From Trichobilharzia regenti (lineage: Eukaryota > Platyhelminthes > Trematoda > Strigeidida > Schistosomatidae): DNA of 64,000 nucleotides. The notes beneath the pieces are model-generated. The model was given only the letters and a program-made list of their open reading frames with translations. It did no database searches and was not told the DNA's origin. Shown piece after piece: positions 47,875-60,606 of the stretch (positions are counted from its first letter, which is position 1; every line of letters begins with the position of its first letter). A program made the translations under genes and the position numbers. The stretch spans positions 18,211,452 through 18,275,451 of the forward strand of contig OX235267.1 of assembly GCA_944472135.2 (NCBI GenBank). Direction: 5' to 3'.

Positions 47875-49110
47875 CTTCTTGCAGCCGAGTAATTATTTGC
47901 AAATTTCACAACTTGGGAACGATCTTCCAAGAAAGAAATGAGCCAGGATAACAAGGGGTCTTGGAACCCGTACGACTTTAGCTTAAGGATTAGTCTCTTG
48001 TGTGGGACTTTATCAAAGGCTTTTTTGAAGTCAAAGAAGAGAGTTGCGACATACAAACCATGATCACGCTTAGCGGTAACATCATCAAAGTAGTCAAGTA
48101 GGCAGGTGGAGCATGATCGATTTTTCAAGAAGCCGTGTTGTGCTGGAGTAAACACTTTGTGAAGGTGGAGGTATGAAGCAATATCTTGCCCTATAACCTT
48201 TCCATAACCCTGGAAACTACTGACGTGATATTAATCGGTCGGTAGTTTTCGATGTTAGAAGTTGGTCCTTGTTTGTGCCTAGGGGTTATAAACGACAGTT
48301 TCCAGCATTCTGGGTAACTGCCATTATTTAAGGACAGAATGAAAAACTTAAGTAGGATAATGGGTATATCCTCACCACCTCTTTTCAACAAGATAGATGG
48401 AATTCCATCGGGCCCAGCGTTATATGATGTCCGGAGGGATGCTATAGCGGAGGAAATCTTTTGTTGGGTGAATGTTATATTACCCAAAAAGTGATTTGGT
48501 ATTGTCGGAACTTCAAGACTATCTACTGTTTCTTCGATAGTATAGTAGCTAGAAAAGTGGGAGCTGAATAACTCACATATCTCCTGCGGGTCTTCGTGTA
48601 GTTTTTCTCCATCTAGTAATAAGTTAGGGATACTTATTCTGTTGTTGTTGATTCGTGACTAATTAGTTTAACTAATGCCTCTGTATTATCAGGTCGTGAG
48701 TGGAGGATGCGTTCTAGTTTGATGGACTCAGATAACTGATTAGATTTGTATGAATCATAAGTTTGCTTGAATGTAATGAGTGATGAAAAGTCATTACATC
48801 TGTAGAATTGCCTAGCATGCTTACGCAGTCGGTTTCGAATCTTTACGGGGATGAAGTCGGGCTGTTTAGGCCTCGTTTTCACAAGTCTTACTGGAGCGAT
48901 GAAGTCGTGTGCAAATCCTAGGTTCTCATAGAGTAATTTGTTTGTCTCTATAGCCGAGCTGCACGTAAAGTATGGCTCCCAGTCTAGGGTGCGTATGTAT
49001 GGTTTCAGTTCATCCCACTGAGCATGTCTGTAACCCCTGAGTAATACTTTGTTGGCGTTTATTGTCGAACTCGTGCTAGTCCTGTGCATCATTAGCAACA
49101 TTAGGCTTCA
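47875..49110 (-). mobile_element. nested LINE fragment lacking both ends
   Basis: Minus strand: 49101-48634 (ANKVLLRGYRHAQWDELKPY, NRLRKHARQFYRCNDFSS), 48487-48191 (SSAIASLRTSYNAGPDGIPS, IENYRPINITSVVSRVMERL), 48155-47808 (AQHGFLKNRSCSTCLLDYFD, TLFFDFKKAFDKVPHKRLIL, LLSWLISFLEDRS). It is a different LINE family from its host, covering endonuclease-RT linker to mid-palm only. The host ORF1 resumes at about 47873. It has no catalytic YADD, 5' end or 3' tail. Confidence 0.85.
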
Positions 49111-49890
49111 TCGGTACCTGGACAGCCTTTTTTGTGTTGCCAGGCTTGCTAGTGGATGCAAGTGGTGCCTTTGTAATTTTGCCTTCCCCTGATGTGGATG
49201 GAACCTTGCTAATCTTCACCTTGTGAGAATTGGCATTTCCAGTCAGTAGGGCTGGTGTGTCCTTCTTTAAGTCTTTGACCAGTTTCGGCAGTGTGATGTT
49301 AGCATGGGGAAGCTGCATGAGACTGTGTTGGGGCACAAGAGCGTGTTGTTTCTGCTATCCGCAGACACGCTTTGTGGGACCATGCAAGGGCGACAAATTG
49401 GGCAAATGTACCAAAACCATAGGCATGGGTTATTTCTCATAAACTCATAGTATGCTTTCGGTACTTCTTTGTCACAACGGCAGTGCACCCATCGTTTGCA
49501 AAAATTACATTCGAACGCTGAATCAGTTTTAGAAACTGTGATGCTGCACGCCTGGCATTCATCCCCTTTCCTTGATGACGCCTTCGAGGTCTTATGACGT
49601 CTTGAACGTTTCCTTTTAGGCTTGCTGTGTTTCACACACTGGCCTACAGTTGATGCAGGTGTAGAATTCTGTCCTTCTGGTATTGCCTGTGCCGTTTCAG
49701 TACTAGACTGTGGCAATGCAGGCGTTGTATCAGGGCAGACTAAAGCTACACGAGTCTTTAGGATAGGTATGCGGGAAGGGGTTGAAATCCCTGGATTTTT
49801 TCCTTCCCTGGCTGAAGCCCTTGTGACTACAGAGTACGGTATTCTAGTGGCTTTTTTAAGGCTGCTTTCGACAACCATATTAACAATCAC
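49076..49890 (-). pseudogene. CR1-like ORF1, first part with PHD-like zinc finger
   Basis: A 271-codon open stretch in two overlapping frames. It contains the Cys/His array CQACSITVSKTDSAFECNFC, KRWVHCRCDKEV and CPICRP, which has the spacing of a PHD-type finger (as known in ORF1 of some CR1 elements). Basic (PKRKRSRRHKTSKASSRK) and Thr/Pro-rich sequence lies before it. The finger probably binds nucleic acid or chromatin. A frame change near 49300 and the nested insertion break it. Confidence 0.85.
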
Positions 49891-50219
49891 TATAAATTAT
49901 GCTATGTACGTCTAAGAGAGCAACAGTTTCTAACCAAAAGAGCAAGAATAAGACTGAAAAAGTATAAGGCAAGGAAAAGAAAAGGTTTTCGACTTTACCT
50001 AGTACTTTCTGAATGATCGGCTTCACGGCAATCACGTGGTAGACCAACAAGTCTTGTTTCTCTGAACGAGTGAGGAAGATGCTGCTACAAAAGTAGCACC
50101 TGAAGCTTTGGCAGTAGTTCGAGACAGCTGGACTTACCACACAGAGATTTACTATGTAAGTAATGGTTGAATTAAATTCACCGGCTAGGAAGATCAGGTT
50201 TCCCAAACGGATAATTCAC

Positions 50220-52230
50220 AGAATTGGTATTTTCCGGTTGGAGAGGATAAAGCACGACGGATGATGCGAATTAGCATTTTACTTGACATAGAGAAGAGCA
50301 TTATTCCACACCAGTTCTTGCACTGGCCTAAGTCACCCCTCTCTGGTAGCTCCACGAGGTAACCAGTGTTTATTCCAACCAGTAGTCACCTTTCCTCATT
50401 TCGAAACTTTTTGTAGTAATGCATTATAACATCTGCCGTAATCTCTGGGACCATCTTCATTGCTCCAGGGAGGAACTGCCCTCCTGGACTTCAGTAGCGT
50501 GAGGGCTTTCAGGATTTCCACTTTCTTTAGAGGACTGGTGTCCACTGACAGGCAAATCTGTGCGCACTGCTGGTGGTAGTGGTATTTCTTGGCGAGTTGC
50601 GGGTGATGGTTGATTCAAGAGTCCTCTAAAGCAGTCAGTCCAGTGTTTTATTCGTTCCTCTCCTTGGTAATCTGGTTCTCTTGGATATCTTGTATTGGTT
50701 TTATCATCTGGGTTGATCTCTCCCCTAATAGAAACCTGGTTATCTGATATAATGTCCTGAGGTCTTTTATACCTGCGGCCTGTTCTACTTCAATCACCAG
50801 CTAGTGTGTCTTAGAATTGCTTTTTGTCACTGTTCTTCTCTTCCGTATTCAGTGCAGTGTACGTTGAACCCAGCTTCCCCTTCTGTTCCCCATCTTTGCA
50901 TCAAGTCATCACCCTTCTGTTTCACCATCCTACTCCCCTCAGTTAGCTTCCAGGAAGGTGTCCATTGGGAGCCATTCCTTGTTGTGTCTCTTCTTTCTTG
51001 CTAGAACATCTGTACACGTTTCCTCCGCCTTTAGGGATTTCCAGTGTCCTTCCACGCAGGTTTCCTCAGTGATGTTACGTAGTATCTCCAACTCCACTCT
51101 GATCTGATTCATAGTGAAGGTATCTCTTGTAGTTTTGTCCTTTAGTTTCTGAATGCTGAACTTGAATCACAGGGAAATGTCTGCAGTTATTCTGGAGGAT
51201 TTCATCATCGTCTTTAAGGTTCCTTGGACTAGATGATGGTCAGAGCCCACATCTTCTACCCTTCTCGACATTATATACAGCAGGCTGGCTGCGTCATTGA
51301 GATGAAGTCCATCTGGTTTGTAGTGTGTCCATCAGGAGAAATCCATGTTGCTTTGTGCATATACTTGTGTTTTTGCACTCTACCTTCGATTACCAAGTCA
51401 TGGAAAGCGCAGAAGTCTGCTAATAACTCTCTGTTCTCATTCATTTCTCCGAGAGAGAACCTCTCGACCCATAGTGAGTTCTCTTCTTGTATTATCTCCC
51501 CCCAGTTTGGCTTTCATTCATATCGCCCATGAGGATTTTGATGTCACCATTTTGGATGTTGTCCATTACTGTTTGCAGTTGTCCGTAAAAATCTTCCTTC
51601 TTCTTTTGCTCCACGTTGTTTGTAGCACTGCTCTTAGCGTTGGATAATTGTCACCTTTCTTCCCTCCTTCGCAGTTGAATCTTATTGTCATGATCCTGCA
51701 GGATAAAATCGGTTCCCATTGCATTAAAGTTTTAGTTGCCACTGGCGACTTCATTATAGCCACTCACTGCTCCAGTGTGCCCATGATTGCCATCTAGGTG
51801 TCCGAAATAGATCGCCGACTCTCTAGTTGGCAAGTTTGACAATACACATCCATTGCATCTTCTTTTGCAGATTCCCAGTACTTCTATGCCATATCTTCGC
51901 AACTCGCTGGCTACTCGAGCAGCCTTCTCAGTCTCCTACATTGTACAGACATTCCACGTCCCCATTCTTACTCTTGTCTTCATGAAGAGAAGACAAATAA
52001 TCTGGCCGATTGGCTTCCCGAAGGCCTTCACTGGCCTACGGTGTCATCTTGCCGCTCCGATTGCAGTGAAGAATAAGTTTTATTTACATTCTTTGTATTT
52101 TTTAATATTTTTGTGCATCGAAGTTTCCGTAACAGTTTGATTGTTTTCACGTGTAACATCCCTAGCCCTACGCCTAACCTTCCCTTTTTACCCGGACTTG
52201 GGACTGGCTAGAATACTAGCAAGCTAGTAA
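50220..52230 (-). mobile_element. RTE-like LINE, 5' half
   Basis: The minus strand starts with a 5' UTR (AGTCCGGGTAAAAAGG near 52175). The APE endonuclease follows (TWNVCTM, ELRRYGIEVLGI, then IKILMGDMNE), a decayed linker, and RT up to the fingers (LLSTPSK-like region near 50260). Then it meets the 5' end of the CR1-like LINE at ~50215. Many stops. The order suggests the CR1-like element landed in this RTE. Confidence 0.85.
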
Positions 52231-52445
52231 ACTAGGCGAAATTAGTATTATCTAAATACGTATATATGTTTTAGGGGACTAGGAAATTGAAAGGTTTTAG
52301 AAAGTATAAGGTAATAAAGCTTTGATTACTAAATCAAATTAACTCATATTCTATTGGGTAGGTAAAATGAATGCGGTACAATTAGTGACAAAGGTAGGTA
52401 AAATTAGCTCCCTGAACTCGACATACATTTTTGTGAATTACCCAC
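52231..52445. other. gap between two head-to-head LINEs
   Basis: About 215 bp of A+T-rich sequence between divergent LINE 5' ends. No promoter motif was recognised beyond what the LINE 5' UTRs may carry. Confidence 0.4.
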
Positions 52446-55425
52446 TAGGGAAACCTGATCTTCCTGGCCGGGGAATTAAATTCAACTAAAGTTGAATTTA
52501 CTTACATATATAATCTCCGTGTGTTAAGTCCAGTTGTTTCAAACTACTGACGAAACTTCAGGCGCCACTTCTGGAGCAGCATGTTTCAACCCGTTCAGAT
52601 AAACAGGACTTGTGGGTCTACCACGGATTGCTGTGAAGTCGATCATCCAGAAAGTACTAGGTAAAGTCATAAACCTTTTCTTTGCTTATCTTGTACCTTA
52701 TCAGTCTTATTCTTGTTCTTGTGGGTAGATACTGTCGCTCTCGTATTCGCATATAGCATAAGTTAAATTAATTCTTAATATGGCTGTTGAGAGTAGCCTT
52801 AGGGAAAGCACTAAAACATCATATCCGGTAGTCACAAGGGCCCCAGTCAGAGGAGACAGTAACCCAGAGACATCAACCTCATCTTGCATACCGCTTCTAA
52901 CTATTAGTGTAGGTCACGCCTGCTCTGATACTACTCTTGCATTCCCACAGTCTAGCACTGAAACCGCACAGGCAATACCAGGTGGACATGACACCACACC
53001 TGCATCCATTGAAAGCCAGTGCGCGAAACATGGCATAACAAAAAGAAACGCTCAAGACGTCACAAAACCTCGAAAGCGTCATTAAGGAAGGGAGACGAAT
53101 GTCTGGCCCGTAGTGTCATCGTTTCTAAAACTGATTCAGCATTTAAATTCAATTTTCGCAAACGATGGGTACACTCCTGTCGTGACAAAGTGGTGTCAAA
53201 ATCATACTATGAGTTTATGTGAAATAACCCATGCGCACGGTTCTGGTATATCCTCCCACTTTGCAACCCTGACTCAGTCTCACACAGCGTGTGTGCGGAT
53301 AGCACAAACAGCACGCTACTCTTGCGTCTCGACACCTGTTGACACCAAGCTACCAAAACTTGGCACAGACAGTAAAAAGTACGCTCCAGTTCAACTGATT
53401 GGAAATGCCAATCTTCACAAATTGAAGACTCCTAAGGTTGCACCACTTGCATCCACTAGCAAGCTTGGTAACACAGCAAAGGGATACAAGTAGCCAGAAC
53501 TAAACCTACGTCTGGGGTCAGTCGGTCTAATTCTCTTGTCCTTTTCAATTTACCTGTGAGCAACGATAGCTTGCTTGAACAACAGCCCTTGTTTGATCAG
53601 AATCAGTTGGCCAATTTGCGCGATAAATTGTGTCTGAACACTTGTTCAGCGGAATTGTGCGGGCTGTACAGGGGTGTCCGGGCACCTTGGGGTAAGCCAT
53701 CACCATTAAAGGTTACACTGGCACTGCTTGTGAGAAGCACACGCATGACGTCCAGCAGCGAAGACGGCTATCATCTCAGATGGCGTTTGGCGCTTTTAGA
53801 GAAATCTCCATTTTCCGGCTACCTCGCCCCGCTCACCTCATTCTGATTAGTTCCCCGAGACTGCTGGATGTCACATTCAACTCCCAGGAACAGTTGGCCA
53901 TAATACTTCAACGGTGGTACGAGACCAAGGTGAAAATGGGAGGACACATCAGTGCGGCGAAAGCAGACCCCGAACTATAAGTAGGCAGCAAACTGAGGCT
54001 TTATTACGTCCTCAAGCCTCATTGACGCTAGGGTGATGCAGCACTGAAAATAACAGTCCATGTCATTCAAGTGTCCTACCTAAATCCATGGAAAATCTAA
54101 GATGGATCGGTTCCATCGGAATGGGTCAACTAGTCCCAAGATTAAGTCCCCTACCAGCAGTCAGCTTCACGTCAACTACCCCACAACACGCTGAGATTGT
54201 TAGACTCACTGTCAGCTGCCTATGTAGCGAAGTGAGGGAGCTGAGAGGAAAAGTAGGTGAACTCCGAAATCTCCAAGCACAGCTACTGAAACCTGGCTAA
54301 ACCCCACCATCGCCGACAACTAAATCAGTTAAGATGATATGGTTCTGGTCAGAAGAGACAGGGATAATAAGGAAGGAGGAGGAGTTGCTATATACTTTGA
54401 CAGGCAACTTAAATGTGCATGCGCAACGGACCCACCACTTATTGAACTCCCAGGCTCCATATGGTGTCATTTCACCGTAAGCCACACCAAACATTTACTG
54501 GGTGGCATCCACCGATTACTCACCTGTGAAGCAGAGCACAACTAGATTCTGCTATGAACTGTCACTGAGATACGGAACTTGGGCTATAACCAAATCACCG
54601 AAGCTTGAGATTTCAACGCCCTACCACTGAACCTTGGCTCGGGGTCTGCTCAAGGAAAATTCAGTCAAAATCCACAGCAGCAAGAAAATTTTCTTCGCTG
54701 CAATTGTCTTCTTATTAACTCCTATGACCAAAGCAAACTATTCTAAACACGGGACTGACAGTGAATGTTGGAGACGACACTAGGTGGGGCCCTAGTGGAA
54801 AGCCGTCAAAACTAGACTACATTCTAACTAGTGACCAACTACTCGTCGAAAAGGTACAGATTATGACTTCCCTTGGGAATAATGACCATGCAGTCATGGG
54901 TTAGGATCTCGCTCTCTATGAGCGCCTGCAGTAAGATGTTACGCATCCATGTCTGTGCTATAAAAAGGCAGACCAGGATGAAATTAGGAGGCTTTTGTCC
55001 GACGCAGACTGGCCCTTAGCATGGGAAGACCTATCTGTGGATGAACACTTGGAAGTGGTGAAAGGGATTATACATATGGTAACCTCGGATAGCGTCCCTT
55101 CAGTCACAACACCACAAAAATGGAGGCCATCATGGCTGATGAGAGGCATGCAACGTATTCTGCAAGCAGGGCGAAAGGACTGGTTTACATGGCGCGTATT
55201 CAAGAGTCAGATCGATCACGACGCATACCTCGAACTCAGGAACCCGTGTAATGCAAGAGCCAGGAGGGACAGGAGGTCATTCCAGATTAACCATGCTGAA
55301 AAACTCCGAGCGAACTCCAAAAACTTGTACCGATTCATGCCAGAAAGATAACCAAACAACCAAGAAACATGAGCCTCAAACGGTCAATATTTCATTCGTC
55401 TGGAGATGGCTGAAACATTCAATCA
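52446..55425 (+). mobile_element. CR1-like LINE, decayed 5' part
   Basis: It is the plus-strand relative of 43860-50215: 5' UTR from GGGAAACCTGATCTTCC; ORF1 with TKRNAQD, KSLRKGDECLARSVIVSKTD, and most finger Cys lost (FKFNFRKRWVHSC); second ORF1 part (NDSLLEQQPLFDQNQLANL); ORF2 endonuclease (MVLVRRDRDNKEGGG, then DTRWGPS) to the linker (MSDADWPLAWEDLSVDEH) and LEMAETF near 55400. It stops before the RT. It preserves the uninterrupted ORF1 that shows where the nested fragment landed in the other copy. The slippery A-run is lost here. Confidence 0.9.
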
Positions 55426-55441
55426 ATCTCAATTTCTCCCT

Positions 55442-56400
55442 GAAAATTTGTTGCACAATTGGTTCCTGCTGGGTTGGTTCGTTCCCAGAGATCCCCGTCG
55501 CTGATCTATTCTGGCCAGCCATCTGATCCTGAGTAGTATTGAGCAAAGACACCTGTTGATGAAAGTTTGTAGTTTGTTTGAGGTGCTCTTTATGACGCGC
55601 CAAGTCTCTGATCCGTATAGTAGCACTGACTTCACATTGGAGTTGAAAATCCGGATGTTATTTTTGATGGTGAGTGCTGTTGACCTCCATACAGACTCGA
55701 GAATAATGAAAGCTTGTCTTGCTTTCCCGATCTTTGCTTTGATGTCCTCATCAGTTCCACATGTAGTTGAAACGATGCTTTCCAGGTAGGTAGGTTAAGG
55801 AGGTTACCTCTTTCAGATTTTTCCCGTTTGTGCTGGTTGTTGTCTGTTGTTGTTTTTTGTGTGGGTCCATTTTATGCCTATCTCCTCGTTTCCCGTTGTC
55901 TGTCGCATTATCCAGTCTACCGCAATCAGGAAAATCATTGGGCATAGTAGCCAGCCAGCCAGCCAGTCTTGTCTTACTCCCATCTTCCCTTCGAAAGATT
56001 CCGTGAGTTTCCCGTTGTGGATTATTTGGCATGCGGCATTGTCGTACAACTGTTGGATGAGATGTATAATTGTTGGCGGCACCCCGTATTAGCGAATAAA
56101 TTTTCAAATCAGCTCTCAGTCAACGTTGCACTATTGAAGGCCTATTCAAAGTTGGTGAAGTTGAAGTAGAGAGAGGTGAGACTTCCATTCCAAGCTCTGT
56201 TCAGTGATGATCCGTAGTGTTGCGATTTGAGCAATGCATGACTTGTTTCTCCTGAATCCAGCCTGTTCCGGTCTAAGTTTCTCATCCATGTTGGCGTGTT
56301 TGATTCTCTCCAGGATGATGTGGCTTAGTATTTTTCTTGGAGTGGACAGGCACATAATGCCGCGCCACTTCTTGCATTGGCTCTAGGCAAATTTCTTTGG
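55442..56400 (-). mobile_element. RTE-like LINE segment, inverted twin of 35632-36567
   Basis: The minus strand is almost identical to 35632-36567 (only a few substitutions seen, all indels shared), including HIILERIKHANMDEKLRPEQ and ETWRVIKSTSNKLQTFINR. Unlike its twin it ends abruptly at 55442 without a LINE 3' tail, abutting the broken CR1-like copy. At the other end it reaches 56400, where the next RTE begins. Confidence 0.9.
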
Positions 56401-59400
56401 TAATATTGATAAGTATGCTTACTTCCAACCTCACCGAGATTACTAGCTTGATAGTTTTCTAGGCGGTCCCAAGGCCGGGTAAAGAGGGAGGGTTCGGGCG
56501 TCCAGCTAGTAACTCCCCCCCCAAAACTTAACCAAACCGCTACAGAAACTTCAATGCACAGTTATATTAAAAATTCTAAAAATATAAACAATAACCTTAT
56601 TGTTCGCTGGGATCGTAGAAGTGAAATGACGCAGGCTGGTGAAAGCCTTCGGGAAGCCAGTTAGCCGATGTTCCTTCTTTCGGTGAAGCAGAAGTAAGGA
56701 TGGGTACCTGGAATGTTCGCACAATGTACGAAACTGGAAAGGCTGCCCAGATAGCCGCTGAAATGAGAAGGTACAGAGTTGAAGTGTTGGGAATCTGAGA
56801 AAGCAGATGGAACGGAATGAGAAGGTGCCAACTACCAACTGGAGACACAATAATCTTTTCCGGCCACCCAGAGGACAACCACGAGCACACCGAGGGAGTG
56901 GCCATCATGATGTCACCAACAGCAGCCAAAGCTCTCATGCAGTGGGGACCAATCTCCTTTTTCCTCCGGAAGGAAGGAAAGTTACAGTCATTCAATGCTA
57001 TGCGCCTACAAACGTCTCAGAACAAGAGATGAAGGAGGCGTTCTACAGACAACTACAAGCAATAATGGACAACGTCCCAAATGGCGATATCAAAGTCCTG
57101 ATGGGTGATATGCATGCGAAGCTAGGAGGAGAAAATACAGAAAGAGAACTCACTATTGGTCCTCGGTGAAATGAACGACAATGGTGAACTCTTCTCAGAC
57201 TTCTGCGCCTTCAATGATTTGGTGATTGGTGGCAGCGTTTTCAAACACAAGGAAATACACAAGACGACATGGATTTCACCAGATGGAAACACTAAAAACT
57301 AAATAGACTTCATCTCAATTTCAAGGAAGCGGGAACGGAGCCTACTGGACACAAGGTCGAGGAGAGGAGCAGATGTGGGTTCAGACCACTATCTAGTAGA
57401 AGGGACTTTCAAGGTGAAACTAAAAGCCTCGAGGACAGCTGGGGATAGGCCACAATGCAAGCTCAACACTGAATTACTGAAGGACACAACCACAAAGGAC
57501 ACTTTCACTGCAACTGTCAGAGCAAAGCGGGAAACACTACGCGACATCACTGAAGAATCATGCGTGGAAGAACATTGGAAGTCTCTGAAGGCGATTCTCA
57601 ACGAAACGTGTTCAACGGTTCTAGGAAGAAAGAAGAGACAAGACAAGGAATGGCTCTCAACGGACACTTGGAAGCCAACAGAGGAGAGGAGAATGGTGAA
57701 AGAGAAAATGATTCAATGCAAAGACGGAGAGGACAAAGAGACGCTGAGCTCAACTTACACAGGACTGGACAAAGAAGTGAAGAAGAGTGCTAGGAAGGAC
57801 AAAAGACAGTTCTACGACAACCTGGCCACTGAAGCTGAGAAGGCAGCAGGCAAAAGGGACCTGAGGGCATTATATCAGATAACCAAATCTCTATCCGGGA
57901 AGAGATCAACACAGGCGAAACCTATAAAAGACAGCCAAGGGAACCCAATAATCAAGGAAGAAAAGCAGATTAAACAATGAGCGGATCACTTCAAACGACT
58001 CTTGAACCGGCTATTACCTGCAACCCGTCCAGAAGTGCCAACAACAGCGAGCACACAACTTCAAGTTGACACCAATCCCCCATGGAAAGCTGAAGTCTTG
58101 AATGCAATCAAGCTTCTGAAAGCTGGAGAAGCAGCTGGACCAGATGTGATACCCCCCGAAGCACTAAAAGCGGACCCAGAGACTACAGCAGACATGCTAA
58201 CTCCATTATTGCAAAAGGTTTGGAAGGAAGGAAAGGTGCCTACTGACTGGAGGAAAGGTTATCTCGTGAAACTACCAAAGAAGGGTGACTTAGGACTCTG
58301 CAAGAACTGGCAAGGAATCACGCTCCTGTCAACGCCAAGTAAAATCCTGAATCGCATCATCCTGGAGAGAATAAAGGACGCACTGGATACAGAACTCCAC
58401 CAACCTGAACAAGCTGGATTCAGGAAAGGCAAATCATGTTCTGACTAAATTGCAACTCTACGCATCATCATCACAGAACAAAGAATGGAATGGCAATCAA
58501 ACCTCTACCTCAACTTTATAGACTTTGAGAAGGCCTTCGACAGACAGCGTTGACCGCGAAGTAATTTGGAAACTACTCGAGTACTACAGCGTACCCCAAA
58601 TATTCATCAACCTTATTATTCAACAACTGTACGACAACGGCGGTACATGTCAAGTGATCCACAACGGAAAACTCAGCGAGGCGTTTGGAGTAAACACAGG
58701 AGTCAGACAAGGGTGCTAATTATCTATCACCAATGATATTCCTAATTGTGGTGGACAGGATCATGTGTCAGACAGCGAGTGGGAAACGAGAAGACATGGA
58801 TATCCTGGACTGACGTGAAGAACCTAGAAGACCTGGATTTCGCGGATGATTTATGTTTGATGTCACACACGCAAAATCGAAGACTTACAAGCCAAGACCG
58901 ACAAACTGGTCTAAGAAGCAGCAAAGACAGGACTCCAAGTGAACATAGACAAAACGGAGGTGATGAAAATAACCAACCAACAACAACAGCAGCAACATCC
59001 AGCGCCAATCACCATCAACGGGAGGGATTTGAAAGAGGTTAATTCATTCACTTATCTAGGAAGCATTGTCTCAACTACAGACAGTCGGAACGGACGAGGA
59101 TGTCAAATTGAGAATCGGGAAGGCGAGAAACGTATTCATCAACCTGAAACCAATCTGGAAATCTTCGTCACTCAGCCTGCATCAACAACAAAATTCGGAT
59201 TTTCAATACAAACGTAAAGTCAGTTCTTCTATACGGATCAGAAACTTGGAGGGCGGGTCACAAAGAATATTTCCAAGAGGTTGCGGGCTTTTATCAACCA
59301 ACAACCATCTTCGCTCTATACTGAAGATCAGATGGCCGGGTCGGAAAGAATCACCAACAAGGAACTATGGGAACAAACAAAGCAAGAACCAATCACCCAA

Positions 59401-59660
59401 GAAATATGCAGGAGAAAGTGGAGATGGATCGGACACTCGCTGAGGAGACCACTGGGTGACACCGCGCGTCAAGCCCTCGAGTGGAACCCGAAAGGGAAGC
59501 GGCGTGTGGGACGTCTAAGGGTGACGTGGAGGAGATCGTGTGAGGAGGAGTTGAAAGAGTATGGACTAACATGGATGCAGGTGAAAAGTACAGCAGAAGA
59601 CAGAAGCAAATGGAGACGTGTAGTTGAAGCCTTATATTCCGCTAGGAACCCAAGCTAACA
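56401..59660 (+). mobile_element. RTE-like LINE, full-length but mutated
   Basis: 5' UTR from ~56440; endonuclease from GTWNVRTMYETGKAAQIAAE (56707) through IKVLMGDMHAKLGGEN and GSDHYLVEGTFKVK; long linker (57375-57980); RT with WKAEVLNAIKLLKAGEAAGP, WQGITLLSTPSKILNRIILE, QAGFRKGKSCSD-stop, LNFIDFEKAFDRQR and LDFADDLCLMSH; C-terminus with QEICRRKWRWIGHSLRRP and LEWNPKGKRRVGRLRVTWRR; 3' tail GAAGCCTTATATTCCGCT. At least four stops or frameshifts (56799, ~56975, 57168, 58446, 58552) kill it. It is the longest RTE copy here and the reference for the fragments. Its tail landed in an opposed RTE (59660-60420). Confidence 0.92.
57375..57980 (+). pseudogene. RTE endonuclease end and linker, longest open part
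   Basis: A 201-codon open frame begins at the endonuclease end, GSDHYLVEGTFKVKLK, where the SDH motif provides the catalytic His. It runs through a Lys/Glu-rich linker (DKEVKKSARKDKRQFYDNLA) into the spacer before the RT. It stops at 57980; the RT continues in frame at 58002. It is part of the dead RTE ORF and has no independent function. Confidence 0.85.
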
Positions 59661-60420
59661 ATAATAACAATCCTTTCTTCCAATCCTCGTATACCTTGCC
59701 CTCTCCACACACTTTCTCCATCAGTGGTGTCATCAAGTCCGCTGTTGTCTCTGGGTCCATTGTCGATGCTTCCGCTTGGATTTCATCTGGTCCCAGTGCT
59801 TTCTCAGTTTTTACATCTTGATTGCCTTCAGGACTTCTGCTCCCGTCAGGGGGCTGATGGTCACTAATAGTTCTGCTTCTGTCGTTGGTATTGTTGGGCG
59901 CGTTGTAGGCGGCGGTCAATTTAGAAGCCTTTAAAGTGTTCAGCTCCTGTTTCCCTGGAACCTATTAATTTGATTTAGATTGTCCCTTGTACCAGATAGT
60001 GGTCTGAGCCAACGTCTGCTCCTCTTCTTACTTTTGTGTCCAATAGGCTGCCCCTCCACTTACTTGAGATTGAGATGAAGTCAATTCGATTTTTGGTTTG
60101 CCCATCTGGTGACACCCATGTATCCTATGGATATCTTTGTGTTTGTATACGCTGCCACAAATCACTAATTCATTGAATGCGAGAAGTCGGCGAAGAGTTC
60201 TCCATTTTCATTCATTTCTCCGAGAGCTTCTCTACCCGTGATCAGTTCCCTTCCTGTGTTGTCTGGTCCCAGTTTGGCATCTATGTCACCCGGTTGTATT
60301 TTCATGTCGCCAGCCGGAGTATTGTCCATTGTTGCCTGTAGTTGTCTGTAGAATTCTTCTTTCTTTTCGAGGTCTGTGTTGTTTCTGGTTGGACAGCATT
60401 GTAAAACTGTCGCTTTCCTT
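59661..60420 (-). mobile_element. RTE-like LINE, interrupted and deleted
   Basis: Minus strand: endonuclease parts (FYRQLQATMDNTPAGDMKIQ at 60350-60290, GEMNENGELFADFSHS, then a decayed SDH region near 60000). After a deletion of the linker, RT KALGPDEIQAEASTMDPETT and ADLMTPLMEKVCGEGKVYED (59850-59690). It is cut at 60420 by the Penelope-like terminal repeat and at ~59660 by the plus-strand RTE tail. Confidence 0.8.
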
Positions 60421-60606
60421 TATGGATAAGATTTTATTTCGATAAATCACACACTCTTGCACAGTTATATTAACTGATGACGTTTCGAGCACAAACTATT
60501 GCTCATAATCATATCAAGTAACTCACACAAATTTTTTCTTTCATTTATATACATGGGTGGAATCGATTAGGTATTGGATTTAAAATCAGTGCGAGATAAT
60601 ATCCAT

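Larger units (their letters stand above)
43860..50215 (-). mobile_element. CR1-like LINE, near full length with nested insert
   Basis: On the minus strand: 5' UTR (from ~50215), ORF1 first part (49890-49076), a nested foreign LINE fragment (~49110-47875), ORF1 second part (47811-47050), ORF2 (47086-44156), and a 3' end with two (ATA)n-rich tracts (44060-43895). The 5' end is set by comparison with the second copy that starts at ~52446 on the plus strand. Without the insert it would be about 4.9-5.1 kb. ORF2 is open throughout, but ORF1 is split and carries a stop. Confidence 0.9.

Noticed and set aside
54000..54300. Frameshift signal in the plus-strand CR1-like copy
   Set aside because: The A-run and the hairpin are both mutated there, so only the minus-strand copy is called.
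60421..60520. CTGATGA on the plus strand of the Penelope repeat as the hammerhead box
   Set aside because: On that strand it is not followed by a stem and GAAA. The consistent fold with covariation is on the opposite strand.
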